From Lysobacter enzymogenes (GTDB lineage: Bacteria > Pseudomonadota > Gammaproteobacteria > Xanthomonadales > Xanthomonadaceae): 64,000 bases of DNA. Of this stretch, positions 40,632-50,252 are shown in pieces. The notes beneath the pieces were generated by a model that did no database searches, was not told where the DNA came from, and saw nothing but the letters and a program-made list of their open reading frames with translations. Numbering within the stretch: the stretch's first letter is position 1; each line of letters begins with the position of its first letter. Where the stretch lies: contig NZ_FNOG01000009.1 of assembly GCF_900106525.1 (NCBI RefSeq), forward strand, positions 130,001 through 194,000, read 5' to 3'. The position numbers and the translations under genes are program-made.

Positions 40632-41564
40632 TCAGGGCAGCGGTTCGACCTTGGCCGGGTTGGACGGCGCCGGCAGGTGCTCCGACGGCGCCGGCTGGCC
40701 CTGCACCGGCTGCGGCTGCGCCGGCTGGGCCGGGGCCAGGCGCTGGTAGGCCGGCGCGCGCGCCGCGGCGGGCGGGTTGCCGGCCGCCGGGTCGACGGTC
40801 ACGCCGGGCGCCGGATAGACCGTGGTGCCCAGTTCGGGGCGCTGTTCCTCGGCGGTGCGCTTGGCGCGCGCGGCGGCGCTGGCCTCTTCCAGGCGGTCGC
40901 GGAAATCGACCACGGCGTTGGACGGCTGGCCGCCGGCGCGGCCTTCGAAAATCGCCCGCGGCGTGCTGCCCGAACCGTACACGGCCTGGTTGGCGGCATC
41001 GTCGATCGACAGCACCGCGCCGTCGAGGGCGATGCCGGCGAACAGGCCGCGCGCGCGCGACCACGACCAGATCTCGGCCTTGAGCTGGCCGTCGGTGGCG
41101 GCCGCGGCGGTGCGCCCGACCGGGCCGGCGGCGACGCTGGCGTCGCCGCCGAGGGTCAGCTTGCCGTTGACGATCGAATCCAGCCCGCGCGCGCCGCGGA
41201 ACACCAGCACGATGTCGGAGGACTGCACGCCGGCCTGGAAGCCGACGCTGCCGCCGGTGAGCTTGATGAAGCTGGGGTTGGACCAGGTGCCGTCGGGATT
41301 CTTCACCGACACCAGGCCGTGGCCGCGGCGGCCGCCGAACACCAGGCCGACCTTGAGCGTGTCGGGGACGACGACGATGGCGCGGGCCTCGTCGAACAGT
41401 TTGTCGGGAATCGCCGACTCGGGAATCTGCTGGATGTCGCCGAGCACGCGTATCGCATCGCGAGCGCGCTGGTCCTCGTCGGGACCGGCCACGGCGGCGG
41501 TGGCGGCGAAACCCAGGCTCAGGGCCAGGCAAAGACTCAGGACGCGGGACTGCGGACGGGACAT
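40632..41564 (-). CDS. SYLF/Ysc84 lipid-binding domain protein
   Basis: This 310-residue protein has a signal peptide (LSLCLALSLGFAATAAVAG) and a SYLF domain: AIPDKLFDEARAIVVVPDTL, GLVFGGRRGHGLVSVK, GGSVGFQAGVQSSDIVLVF, and LFAGIALDGAVLSIDDAANQ. The last 70 residues are Pro/Ala/Gln-rich. SYLF proteins bind phosphoinositides in eukaryotes; bacterial members are periplasmic and largely uncharacterised. It lies upstream of tatA on the same strand with a 243-bp gap. Confidence 0.9.
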   Translation of the reverse strand: MSRPQSRVLSLCLALSLGFAATAAVAGPDEDQRARDAIRVLGDIQQIPESAIPDKLFDEARAIVVVPDTLKVGLVFGGRRGHGLVSVKNPDGTWSNPSFIKLTGGSVGFQAGVQSSDIVLVFRGARGLDSIVNGKLTLGGDASVAAGPVGRTAAAATDGQLKAEIWSWSRARGLFAGIALDGAVLSIDDAANQAVYGSGSTPRAIFEGRAGGQPSNAVVDFRDRLEEASAAARAKRTAEEQRPELGTTVYPAPGVTVDPAAGNPPAAARAPAYQRLAPAQPAQPQPVQGQPAPSEHLPAPSNPAKVEPLP

Positions 41565-41791
41565 GGACGGCTCCGGCGGTTGTGCGGGTGAGGGGCGCCT
41601 GCGTGGGCGACCGGACGTACAGACCGCAACGGCGACGGTCGGTTCAGGCTAGTGCGGCGGCGATGAATCACCGGCGAACGGGGACTGTACGGGGCGGCCG
41701 CGCCGATGCGCGCGATCGGCGGCATTGTAGGCCGCGTTGACGCGCGCGCGGCACCGCCGCATCCTCGCGCCGTTCGCAGCGAGGACGCGGC

Positions 41792-42175
41792 ATGGGCTTC
41801 ACGATCCGGGACCTGGACCCCGCCGGCGGCGCCGGCGCGCTCGACGTCAACGCCTGGCATTGGCGGCCGACCCTGGAGATCATCCAATCGCTGGGCTTCG
41901 GCGACGAGACCCGCGCGATCTTGATGCACTACAGCGGCGTGACCGTCGAATTCGATCGCGACGAAGCGCGCGCCATCGCCCGCGCGATCCGCGAGCGCTA
42001 CCTGCCGCGCATGGGCGCGGACACCCGCCTGACCGCCGACGGCGGCTTCACCGACGAGCCCGATCGGGTGGGTTTCCACCGCGACGATCTGTCGCTCAAC
42101 TACAGTGCGACCCGGCCGTGGCTGGAGCGATTCTGCGAATTTTGCGAGCGCTGCCAGGGTTTCGCGGTGAACTGA
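41792..42175 (+). CDS. Conserved hypothetical protein
   Basis: This 127-residue soluble protein starts MGFTIRDLDPAGGAGALDVN and includes AWHWRPTLEIIQSLGFGDE and a Cys-rich tail FCEFCERCQGF. I do not recognise a family or catalytic motif. Codon use is host-like and the frame is clean, with a GC-rich start region. It precedes hemH by 127 bp on the same strand. Confidence 0.7.
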   Translation: MGFTIRDLDPAGGAGALDVNAWHWRPTLEIIQSLGFGDETRAILMHYSGVTVEFDRDEARAIARAIRERYLPRMGADTRLTADGGFTDEPDRVGFHRDDLSLNYSATRPWLERFCEFCERCQGFAVN

Positions 42176-42302
42176 GCGACGGCGACCGGCCGCGCCGATT
42201 ATCCCGATCCACCGGCTCCATCCATCGACGCCGCCCATCGACGCCGTCGATCCGGCCGATCCGAACAAACGATGCCCCGTCGCGGCGCGCGGATGTCATC
42301 CT

Positions 42303-43319
42303 ATGCGCATGCCCGCCAATGCAAGCTACGACGATTCCGCCGCCGCGCCGGCCGGCGCCGACACCGCCGTGGTGCTGGTCAACCTCGGCACGCCCGAGGC
42401 CGCCAACACCGCGGCCGTGCGCCGCTACCTGTCCGAATTCCTGCACGACCGCCGCGTGGTCGACATGAGCCGCTGGCTCTGGTGCCCGCTGCTGCATTTC
42501 GCGATCCTGCCGCTGCGCAGCAGCAAGGTCGCGCACAAGTACGCCAGCGTGTGGCTGCCGGAAGGCTCGCCGCTGGCGGTGCACACCCGCCGCCTGGCCG
42601 AAGCGCTGCAGCGCGAACTGCCGCAGCTGCGCGTGCTGCACGCGATGCGCTACGGCCAGCCGTCGTGGAAGCAGTTGCTGCCGCGCCTGCGCGAGCAAGG
42701 CGTCAAGCGGGTGCTGGCGCTGCCGCTGTATCCGCAGTATTCGACCTCCACCACCGCCTCGGTCGGCGACGTGCTCGACGCGGCGCAGGGCCTGGACAAG
42801 CGCCTGGTCAACGACTATCACACCGATCCCGAGTGGGTCGCCGCGGTCGCCGAATCGGTGCGCCGCCACCGCTTCGCCAACGGCGCCGGCGAACACCTGC
42901 TGATGTCCTTCCACGGCCTGCCGCAGCGCTTCGCCGCCGCCGGCGATCCGTATCCGCAGCACTGCGAAGCCAGCGCGCGCGCCATCGCCCAGGCGCTGGA
43001 CCTGCCCGAGCAGGCCTGGAGCCTGAGCTACCAATCGCGCTTCGGCCGCGAGCGCTGGCTGGAGCCGTCCACCGCCGACACCTTGACCGCCCTGGCCGCG
43101 CGCGGCGTGCGCCAGGTCGACGTGATCGCCCCGGGTTTCGCCGTGGACTGTCTGGAAACGCTGGAGGAAGTGGCGATGATGCTGGCCGAGGACTTCGCCG
43201 CGCGCGGCGGCCGGCTGCGCTACATCCCCTGCCTCAACGAATCGCCGGCGCACGCACAGGCGCTGGCCGGAATCGTGCAGCGCGAACTGGCGCAGTGGCG
43301 GGCGGCCGAACCGAGCTGA
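42303..43319 (+). CDS. hemH: Ferrochelatase
   Basis: This 338-residue protein starts with TAVVLVNLGTPEAANTAAVR and contains VLALPLYPQYSTSTTASVGD, the catalytic-His motif MSFHGLPQRF, and the YPQHCEAS and LSYQSRFGRE segments. It inserts iron into protoporphyrin IX to make haem, acting at the inner membrane. The length is typical of gammaproteobacterial HemH. Ends 220 bp before an alpha/beta hydrolase gene. Confidence 0.97.
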   Translation: MRMPANASYDDSAAAPAGADTAVVLVNLGTPEAANTAAVRRYLSEFLHDRRVVDMSRWLWCPLLHFAILPLRSSKVAHKYASVWLPEGSPLAVHTRRLAEALQRELPQLRVLHAMRYGQPSWKQLLPRLREQGVKRVLALPLYPQYSTSTTASVGDVLDAAQGLDKRLVNDYHTDPEWVAAVAESVRRHRFANGAGEHLLMSFHGLPQRFAAAGDPYPQHCEASARAIAQALDLPEQAWSLSYQSRFGRERWLEPSTADTLTALAARGVRQVDVIAPGFAVDCLETLEEVAMMLAEDFAARGGRLRYIPCLNESPAHAQALAGIVQRELAQWRAAEPS

Positions 43320-43539
43320 GCGCACGCGCCTTGCGTTGAGACGCGCGCGCCGCAGCGGCCTGCGCTGGTTGTAACGCGCATGCTCTAGACCGGCATGCTT
43401 TGATGGGCGCGCGCCGATGATCCCGGTTGTCGATCCCGCCCGGGATCCGCGCGCCGCGACGCAGGCGCCGCGCAACCGGCGCTGCGGCGCTTCGTCCACG
43501 CGCCCGCGAGCGGGCGCCGCTTTCGCTACAGGATGCCGT

Positions 43540-44406
43540 ATGGCCGCAATGCAGGAATTCGTCGTCGACACCGCCTTCGGCCGCCTCGCCGGCCTGCGCA
43601 ACGGCCGCACCCAGGCGCCGAAGCTGCTGGCGCTGCACGGCTGGCTCGACAACGCCGCCAGCTTCGTGCCGCTGGCGCCGTGGCTGGACGGTTTCGACCT
43701 GGTCGCGCCGGACCTGCCCGGCCACGGCGCCAGCGCGCATCTGCCGGCCGCCGCCGAATACACCCTGATCGCCGCCGCGCGCGCCGCGCTGGCGGTGGCC
43801 GACGCGCTGGGCTGGCAACACTTCCACCTGCTCGGCCATTCGCTCGGCGGCGCCACCGCCAGCTTCGTCGCCGCGGCGACGCCGCAGCGGGTCGACAAGC
43901 TGCTGCTGATCGAAGCGCTGGGCTCGCTGTCCGAGTCGGAGGAACGCGTCGGCGCGCGCCTGCGCGAAGCCTTCGCCGGAATGGCGGCGATCGACGGCAA
44001 GCAACTGCGGGTGTTTTCCGACATCGCCACCGCGATCAAGGCGCGGGTGATCGCCAACGACCTCAGCGAACCGGCGGCGCGGCTGCTGGTCGAACGCGGC
44101 GTCGCGCCGGTGCGCGGCGACGGCGGCGCCGCCGGCTTCGTCTGGCGCAGCGATCCGCGCCTGACCCTGACCTCGGCGCTGCGCATGAACGAGGCGCAGA
44201 TGCGCGCGCTGATCCGCGCCATCGACAGCCCGACCTGCATGGTCTGGGCCGATCCGGCGCAGAGCTACATGCCCGACGCGGTGCGGCGCGAACGCGCGGC
44301 GCTGCTGCGCGACGGCGAGCTGCACATCCACGCGGGCACGCACCATCTGCATATGGAGCAGCCGCAGTTGGTGGGCGAGTTGTTCCGTGAGTTCCTGTTG
44401 CGCTGA
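43540..44406 (+). CDS. Alpha/beta hydrolase
   Basis: This 288-residue protein has HGW after strand three (LLALHGWLDNAASF), the nucleophile elbow GHSLGGA, a candidate acid in MVWADPAQSY and a His in GTHHLHMEQP. It is close to the esterase/lipase group that resembles serine hydrolase-like proteins. No substrate is evident. The ATG at 43540 is chosen, with MQEF at 43549 as an alternative. It follows hemH. Confidence 0.88.
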   Translation: MAAMQEFVVDTAFGRLAGLRNGRTQAPKLLALHGWLDNAASFVPLAPWLDGFDLVAPDLPGHGASAHLPAAAEYTLIAAARAALAVADALGWQHFHLLGHSLGGATASFVAAATPQRVDKLLLIEALGSLSESEERVGARLREAFAGMAAIDGKQLRVFSDIATAIKARVIANDLSEPAARLLVERGVAPVRGDGGAAGFVWRSDPRLTLTSALRMNEAQMRALIRAIDSPTCMVWADPAQSYMPDAVRRERAALLRDGELHIHAGTHHLHMEQPQLVGELFREFLLR

Positions 44407-44431
44407 GCGCGGCGCGTCGGAGCGCCGCGGC

Positions 44432-45226
44432 CTATTCGTCGGCCGCGATCAGTTTGCGCAGCCGCGCCTTGAGCGCGCGCCCGGAGTGGCGGAAGTATTC
44501 GCGCTGATCGCGCCAGTCCGGGCAGCGGCGCTCGACCTCGCGCCAGAACGCGCGCGAATGGTCGGCATGGATCAAATGACACAGCTCGTGCACCAGCACG
44601 TATTCGAACGCCGCCGGCGGCGCCAGCACCAGCGACAGGTCCAGCGACAGCGCGCCGTCGGGCGCCAGCGAACCCCATTGCGAGGACATCACCCGGTAGC
44701 GCAGGCGCGAGGGCGCGCGCGGCAGCTCGGGCAAGTATTTGGGCAGCCAGCGGCCGACGTCGGCGCGGGCCTGGCCTTCGTAGAAATCGCGCAGCGCGCG
44801 CTGCAGCGACTTCAGCGCCACGGCCTCGGGCGCGGCGATGTCGATGCCGTCCTCGCCCGGCTGGATGCGCAGGTAGCGCGCGGCCTGCCAGCGCAGCGGC
44901 ACCTCGGCGCCGCGCAGCGGCAGGGATGCGCTGCGATGCGGTTCCAGGCCCGGCGCGTCGGTGCCGGCGCGAGCGATCTGCGCCAGCAGCCAGTCGCCGT
45001 GCTCGATCACGAAACGGGTGCCGGCGATGTCGCTGGCGCGCAGCGGCAGGGTCAGGCGCGGGCCGCGCTCATCGACGCTGAGCTTGATCCGGCGCGCGCG
45101 CGGGTCGCGCACGCGCAACACCTCGACGCTGCGGCCGTCGGCCAGGGCGATGGCGACGGTCTCGCGCGAGACCGCGCGCGGCGCGGCCTGCGGCTGGCCG
45201 GTCAGCAGGCGCAGAAGGCTCGTCAT
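44432..45226 (-). CDS. YgjP-like zinc metallopeptidase (M48/DUF45)
   Basis: This 264-residue protein has the zinc motif HELCHLIHADHS in the order H-E-x-x-H with a downstream His and AFWREVE. It also has RRIKLSVDERGPRLTLPL and SSQWGSLAPDGALSLDLSL, typical of the YgjP/DUF45 family. Relatives are putative cytoplasmic metallopeptidases. The gene ends 25 bp from the convergent alpha/beta hydrolase. Confidence 0.9.
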   Translation of the reverse strand: MTSLLRLLTGQPQAAPRAVSRETVAIALADGRSVEVLRVRDPRARRIKLSVDERGPRLTLPLRASDIAGTRFVIEHGDWLLAQIARAGTDAPGLEPHRSASLPLRGAEVPLRWQAARYLRIQPGEDGIDIAAPEAVALKSLQRALRDFYEGQARADVGRWLPKYLPELPRAPSRLRYRVMSSQWGSLAPDGALSLDLSLVLAPPAAFEYVLVHELCHLIHADHSRAFWREVERRCPDWRDQREYFRHSGRALKARLRKLIAADE

Positions 45227-45533
45227 GGGTGGGGGACCGCCATGGGGCGAAGCATAGCGCGGTGCGGCGGCGTTTTTGCGACGGCGCAGGCGGGAAGCGA
45301 TGGCGGGCCGGCGCAGCGGCGCGGGCTATGGCGCAGCGACGCAGGCGATGGCAGGCCGTATCGCAGTCCAGCGCCGCGGGCGACGGCGAGTTGCGCCGTT
45401 GGCGCGGTGTCGCGGTCGCGGCTTGCGCCGCTCCTACAGGGCGAGACGCAGGCGTCGGCCGCTCCCTGCAGGAGCGGCGCGAGCCGCGGCCGCGTCCTCG
45501 CCGGTCGCGCCGAAACGCGACCCGCGCGAAAAA
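45227..45533. repeat. Gap with inverted family B pair
   Basis: This 307-bp gap contains outward-facing family B copies near 45411-45440 (ending CCGCTCCTACAG) and 45466-45495 (CTGCAGGAGCGGCGCGAGCC). It also has a stretch of GGCGCAG-like imperfect repeats at 45280-45360. No gene is visible. Confidence 0.7.
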
Positions 45534-46445
45534 TCAGGCCTCGACCTTCGACAGCTTCAACGCCTTCTCCATCACCACGAACAAGCGCTTCACCTCCGCG
45601 CTCATCAGCGCGAAACGCGCATCGAGCTCGGCGCGCAGGCCGTCGCCGTCGCTGTGCTCGAGCTGGTCGACGGCGCCGTCGAGCAGCTTGAACTTGCGCA
45701 CGATCAGGTCTTCGCCGATCACGAACGACACGTGGTCGTCCAGGCTCAGCGCCAGGCGGGTGACCTGCTTGCCGGTCTCCAGGTGCTTGGCGATCTCGTC
45801 GCTCTCCAGTTCCTGGCGCTGGCACTTGACCACCGCGCCCTGGTCGACCGGGTCGCGCAGTTCGCATTCGTCGCCGAGCATGATCCCGTCCGGCAGCGGT
45901 TCGCCCGCGACCCAGCCGGTCAGGATCGAGCGCGGCGCGATTTCGGCGTTGAGCGGCAGCGCCGGGAAGCTGCCGACCGCGCGGCGGATCTCGCTGATCA
46001 CGTTCTCCGCGCTCTTGCGGCTGGAGCTGTCGACGATCACCAGCCCGTGTTCCAGGTCGATGATCGCGTCGGTGCGGCTGGGCTTGATGAAGGCGCGCGG
46101 CATCAGGTCGGTGATCAGTTCGTCCTTGAGCCGCTTGCGGGTGCGGCCGCCGGGCTTGCGCCCTTCCTTCTGTTCGATCTCGGCCAGCTTCTTGGCCAGC
46201 ATGTCGTTGACCACCGCGCCCGGCAGCAGGCGGTCTTCGCCGCCGACGGTCAGCCAGATCGCGCTGCCGATGCGGTTGCTGATCGCCGCCTCTTCATCGG
46301 CGCGGCCGAACGGCGAGATGAAGCCGCGCGAGGACAGCTCCAGCGGGCCGACCGGCTTGAGCCGGCATTCCTCCAGGCCCTTATCGAGTTCGCTGAGGTC
46401 GTGGGTGGTGGGGAAGCGGAAGAACGTGAGGTTGCGAAAGAACAT
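45534..46445 (-). CDS. rdgC: Recombination-associated protein RdgC
   Basis: This 303-residue protein starts MFFRNLTFFRFPTT and contains SELDKGLEECRLKPVGPLEL and RLALSLDDHVSFVIGEDLIV, the RdgC family signatures. RdgC forms a ring-shaped dimer around DNA and modulates RecA. The length is normal. A family C repeat pair separates it from ttcA upstream. Confidence 0.95.
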   Translation of the reverse strand: MFFRNLTFFRFPTTHDLSELDKGLEECRLKPVGPLELSSRGFISPFGRADEEAAISNRIGSAIWLTVGGEDRLLPGAVVNDMLAKKLAEIEQKEGRKPGGRTRKRLKDELITDLMPRAFIKPSRTDAIIDLEHGLVIVDSSSRKSAENVISEIRRAVGSFPALPLNAEIAPRSILTGWVAGEPLPDGIMLGDECELRDPVDQGAVVKCQRQELESDEIAKHLETGKQVTRLALSLDDHVSFVIGEDLIVRKFKLLDGAVDQLEHSDGDGLRAELDARFALMSAEVKRLFVVMEKALKLSKVEA

Positions 46446-46514
46446 TCGGGGACCGGGAATAGAGAATCAGGGGGTGGGGAATCGGCGTCGCGGACGTCGC
46501 GCCTGCCTTGCTTC

Positions 46515-46598
46515 GTCATTCCCGCGAAGGCGGGAATCCACAGACCTCAAGCGCTCTCGCACGAAAGGCTCTGGGTTCGCGCTTTCGCGGGAACGAAG
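46515..46598. repeat. Family C palindromic repeat pair (diverged)
   Basis: CGTCATTCCCGCGAAGGCGG on the left and CGCTTTCGCGGGAACGAAGG on the right flank AATCCACAGACCTCAAGC. It fills the ttcA-rdgC gap and shares the general layout of the 9367-9452 element with lower identity. Confidence 0.75.
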
Positions 46599-46607
46599 GG
46601 GAATGGA

Positions 46608-47519
46608 TCATCCGGCCTGCGCGGCCGGATCGTCGGACGCGGCGTCGTCGAGCCAGACCGGCGCGGCGGTGCGCGCGGCGGTGCGCGCGCCGCCGTGGCC
46701 CAGGCCGAGGAAATCGAACAGCTTGGGATCGCTCAACTGCGACGGCCGGATGTCGCCGAGCGCGCGCGAGATGATCTCCAGCCGCCCGGGCGTCTCGCGT
46801 TCCCACGCGTCCATCATCCGCTTGACCTGCTTGCGCTGCAGGTTCTCCTGCGAGCCGCACAGGTTGCACGGGATGATCGGGAACTGCCGCGCCGCCGCGT
46901 AGTCGACGATGTCGTCCTCGCGCACGTAGGCCAGCGGCCGGATCACCACGTGGCGGCCGTCGTCGGACAGCAGCTTGGGCGGCATGCCGCTGAGCTTGGC
47001 GTGGAAGAACAGGTTCAGGAAGAAGGTGGCGACCAGATCGTCGCGGTGGTGGCCGAGCGCGATCTTGGTGAAGCCCTGCTCGGCCGCGTAGGTGTACAGC
47101 GCGCCGCGGCGCAGGCGCGAACACAGCGAGCACATGGTCTTGCCCTCGGGCACGACCCGGGTGACCACCGAGTAGGTGTCCTGCTCGAGGATCTTGTAGG
47201 GCACGCCGACCGATTCGAGGTACTGCGGCAGCACGTGCTCGGGAAAGTCCGGCTGCTTCTGGTCGAGGTTGACCGCGACCAGCTCGAACTTCACCGGCGC
47301 CTTCCTCTGCAGCTGCAGCAGGATGTCGAGCAGGGTGTAGCTGTCCTTGCCGCCGGACAGGCAGACCATGACCTTGTCGCCGTCTTCGATCATGCCGAAG
47401 TCGGCGATGGCGCGGCCGACCTGGTGGCGCAGGCGCGCGCCCAGGCGCTCGAGATCGGCGGGAGCGGCGTCGGCGCGGGCGCGGCGGACGGGTTCGGCGA
47501 GGGGCAGGACGGTACTCAT
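46608..47519 (-). CDS. ttcA: tRNA 2-thiocytidine synthetase TtcA
   Basis: This 303-residue protein has the PP-loop [18 protein letters not shown], the [19 protein letters not shown] and [20 protein letters not shown] Cys pairs that hold its Fe-S cluster, and [14 protein letters not shown]. It thiolates C32 of certain tRNAs. The ATG at 47519 gives the known N-terminus; the frame upstream is unrelated. Confidence 0.95.
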   Translation of the reverse strand: MSTVLPLAEPVRRARADAAPADLERLGARLRHQVGRAIADFGMIEDGDKVMVCLSGGKDSYTLLDILLQLQRKAPVKFELVAVNLDQKQPDFPEHVLPQYLESVGVPYKILEQDTYSVVTRVVPEGKTMCSLCSRLRRGALYTYAAEQGFTKIALGHHRDDLVATFFLNLFFHAKLSGMPPKLLSDDGRHVVIRPLAYVREDDIVDYAAARQFPIIPCNLCGSQENLQRKQVKRMMDAWERETPGRLEIISRALGDIRPSQLSDPKLFDFLGLGHGGARTAARTAAPVWLDDAASDDPAAQAG

Positions 47520-47662
47520 CAGACCGACGATTCTACGCCAAGGGTCGGTGAACACGGCCCGGACGGCGGCCGCCGCGGGCCCGAAGCCCGCTGCCGCAAG
47601 GGTTTGCGCCCCCGCGCGAAGACCGATGACGGCGGACACGGCGGCGGTTTAAGCTCGACCCC

Positions 47663-47872
47663 ATGACCGTCAGCCTCGATGCCGCCGAAATCGCCCGCCA
47701 GCTCGCCGACCTGCGACTGGAGCACCGCGACCTCGATGCCGCCATCGAACGCCTGAATCTGGACCCACAGTCCGACGAGCTCGCGCTCAAGCGGCTGAAG
47801 AAACGCAAGCTGTGGCTCAAGGACTGCATCGCCCGGCTCGAAAGCGCGCTGATCCCCGACGAACCGGCCTAA
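47663..47872 (+). CDS. YdcH/DUF465 family small protein
   Basis: This 69-residue helical protein (LADLRLEHRDLDAAIERLNL...KRLKKRKLWLKDCIARLE) matches the DUF465/YdcH pattern of two helices with the conserved KKxKLxLKD. Function is unknown. Divergent from ttcA across about 140 bp. Confidence 0.88.
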   Translation: MTVSLDAAEIARQLADLRLEHRDLDAAIERLNLDPQSDELALKRLKKRKLWLKDCIARLESALIPDEPA

Positions 47873-48014
47873 AAACCGGCGCATCCGCCGACGCGCACGC
47901 CGGCGCCCGCGACGGCGCGGGCATGGCATCTGTCACCCACCCCTGGTGATATCCCCGGGTGCAGCGACGCGCATCGCCTGTGCTACGTTGCGCGCACTCG
48001 CAACGGGCCCCGGC

Positions 48015-48629
48015 ATGGCGAACAAGGACGAACTGATCGGCGCAGCGCGCAACCCGTGGTGGCAGGCCGCCGCGGCCGTCGCCGCGATCGCGCTGGTCGC
48101 GGTGTTCGCCCTGGGCGGATTCAAGCCGGCCAAGAGCAAGGCCAAGCCGCTGCCGCAATACGCCGCCGGCAAGCGCGTGCAGACCGGGGCGATGGCGGTG
48201 ACCCCGCTGCGCGCCTGGGTCGCGCGCTATCGTCCGGGCGGACGGATCGAGCCGAATCAGCTGTATCTGGTGCTGCAGGCCGATGTCGAGAACCGTACTG
48301 CGCGCAGCTTCAACAGCTTCGGCTACCTGCTCGAGGATCTGATCCTGGTCAGCCCCAAACGCGAGCCGATCAAGGCCGACACGCCGCTGTCGGCGGACGA
48401 CCACAGCCCGCTCGGCGATCTGCACCCGCGGCTCAAGCAGCGCGTGGACCTGGTCTGGAAACTGCCGCCGGGCTATGTCTACGCGCCGTCGCAGACCTTC
48501 GGCCTGTTCGCCCGCGACTACAAGGCCAAGGCCTATCTCAACGACGAGGGCGCGTGGCTGCAGGGCAAGCCGGCGGCCAAATTCGAGCTCGCCGTGCAGG
48601 ACCTGCGCGCCCAGGCGCTGGCGCCATGA
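48015..48629 (+). CDS. Single-pass membrane protein, first of a three-gene cassette
   Basis: This 204-residue protein begins MANKDELIGAARNPWWQAAA, has one N-terminal membrane helix (residues about 16-35) and a periplasmic-type beta-rich domain. The segment GGRIEPNQLYLVLQADVENR is a plausible Ig-like strand pair. I do not recognise a family. Its last bases overlap the start of the next gene (ATGA at 48626-48629), so the two are translationally coupled. Confidence 0.75.
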   Translation: MANKDELIGAARNPWWQAAAAVAAIALVAVFALGGFKPAKSKAKPLPQYAAGKRVQTGAMAVTPLRAWVARYRPGGRIEPNQLYLVLQADVENRTARSFNSFGYLLEDLILVSPKREPIKADTPLSADDHSPLGDLHPRLKQRVDLVWKLPPGYVYAPSQTFGLFARDYKAKAYLNDEGAWLQGKPAAKFELAVQDLRAQALAP

Positions 48630-49258
48630 GCGCGCCCTCGCCCGCCGCCGCGCCGCGCCCGCGCCTGCCGCGCTGGCGTTGGCGCGATGCGCTGTGGATC
48701 GTGCTGGCGCTGGTCGCCGTGGTGGCGCTGCGCAAAGGCGAGTCCAGCTATGAGGAGCGCGATGCGCCGCTGCTGCAGACCGCGCCGGCGGCGCGCGCGG
48801 TCGGGCGCAATTTCGCGGTCGAGGTCGGCCGGCTCAAGGTCGCCCAGGCCTATCTGCTCAAGGGCGATTTCTCCCATCCCGAGGACCGCACGCTGCGCAG
48901 CCCCGGCGTGTGGCTGTCGGTGCTGGCCAAGGTCGAAGCGCTGCAGCGACCGGGCTACGTCACCGCGCAGATCCGCACCCGCGACGGCTTGGTCTACGTC
49001 GCCTCGAACCCGAACCGGCCCAAGCTGCCGGGCGTCAACCTCAGCGAGCGCGCGCTGGCCGCGGGGCTCGCGGAGAACGGCGCCTGGTTCTTCGAACTGC
49101 CGGCGGACAAGATCGAAGGCGCGCATCTGCAAGTGTATTGGGGCAACGGGCTGCCGGTCGGCGGCGACAGCCTGGTCGACATCGACCTGGGCCTGGACAA
49201 GGCCGCCGCGCGCAAGCTCGTGGCCGACGCCAAACCGGTCCTGGACCTGCGGATGTGA
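48626..49258 (+). CDS. Single-pass membrane protein, second of the cassette
   Basis: This 210-residue protein has an Arg-rich start and a helix (WRDALWIVLALVAVVAL, about 18-35) followed by a soluble domain with VEVGRLKVAQAYLLKGDFSH and QVYWGNGLPVGGDSLVDIDL. No family is recognised. It overlaps the previous gene by four bases and the next by four (GTGA), assuming the GTG start of the latter. Confidence 0.75.
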   Translation: MSAPSPAAAPRPRLPRWRWRDALWIVLALVAVVALRKGESSYEERDAPLLQTAPAARAVGRNFAVEVGRLKVAQAYLLKGDFSHPEDRTLRSPGVWLSVLAKVEALQRPGYVTAQIRTRDGLVYVASNPNRPKLPGVNLSERALAAGLAENGAWFFELPADKIEGAHLQVYWGNGLPVGGDSLVDIDLGLDKAAARKLVADAKPVLDLRM

Positions 49259-49890
49259 GCGCCGAGACGATGACAACGACCGACACCGCCGCCGCTTCCA
49301 CGACCGCACCGCCCGGCGGCTGGTGGCGGCGCAACGCCGGCTGGCTCGCCGGCACCGCCGTGGTCGCCACGCTGGCGCTGTGGCTGCCGTACCGCGACGC
49401 CTTGCAGCGCTATCGCGAGCGCAATCCCAGCGTCGCGGTCGCCGCGGCCAAGAACGACTGGACCGCCTTCAACGGCGCGCGCTGGAAACTGGTCGCGGCC
49501 GAATCGCTGCTCGCGCGCGATCCGCGCCTGCGCGGGCCGCTGCGCAAGGACGCCGAGGTGGTGCTGCTGCGTTACGAGGTGATCCTCGATTCGGGCGCCA
49601 AGACCCGCGACCTGGACACTTGCGTCGGCGCCATCGTCGACGCCGGCGGGCGGCGCTGGGAATCCGCTCCGGTCGGCCTGCCGCGCCTGTCCGGACCGCG
49701 CCTGCCCGATCGCTGCGGCAGCGGCTACGACGATGCGTTCAAGCAGGTGGTGGCGGTGCCGGGACGGCCGTTCGCGTTCCAGCACGCCTTCGTGCTGCCG
49801 CGCGGGCAACGCCTGAGCGAGCTGCGCGCGCGCATCGAGTTCCGCTATTCGGGTAAGGCCGACGGGCGTTATCTCGAATTCGCGTTGTAG
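49255..49890 (+). CDS. Single-pass membrane protein, third of the cassette
   Basis: This 211-residue protein begins either at the GTG at 49255, overlapping the upstream stop, or at the ATG at 49270. It has one helix (NAGWLAGTAVVATLALWLPY) followed by a domain with EVVLLRYEVILDSGAKTRDL and FAFQHAFVLPRGQRLSELRA. It resembles the first protein in overall architecture. No family is recognised. The three form one unit of likely envelope proteins. Confidence 0.72.
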   Translation: MSAETMTTTDTAAASTTAPPGGWWRRNAGWLAGTAVVATLALWLPYRDALQRYRERNPSVAVAAAKNDWTAFNGARWKLVAAESLLARDPRLRGPLRKDAEVVLLRYEVILDSGAKTRDLDTCVGAIVDAGGRRWESAPVGLPRLSGPRLPDRCGSGYDDAFKQVVAVPGRPFAFQHAFVLPRGQRLSELRARIEFRYSGKADGRYLEFAL

Positions 49891-50252
49891 TTCGCGAAGC
49901 TGCGCCGTAGTCGAAACGAGCGCGATACCCGTATCCGCCCTCCTCGCGAAGACGGCGGTGCGGCGGCTTCAAGCTCACGCCTGGATAAAGCCCTGGATGC
50001 CCGCCTTCGCGGGCATGACGAAGGGTGGGTTCGTCGCGCCGCCTTCCGTGCGTCATGGCGCAGGCATCGCGGATGACGTAAATGGCGCAGATGATGCAAA
50101 TGGCGCAGACGGCGCAGACGGCGCAGATTCTACGAATGGCGTAAACGGCGAAATACACGCCTGCCGAGCCGCTTCCAGCCGTCATCCCCGCGAACGCGGG
50201 GATCCAGGGCTTCACCGCGACGCGGCTTCAACGCCAGCCGCCTGACCCAAGC
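49891..50252. repeat. Gap with family C repeats and a 9-bp tandem
   Basis: Family C copies are visible near 49986-50021 and 50180-50213. Between them, at 50080-50135, GGCGCAGA/C units repeat with 9-bp spacing (GGCGCAGACGGCGCAGACGG). No gene is supported in this 362-bp gap. Confidence 0.7.
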
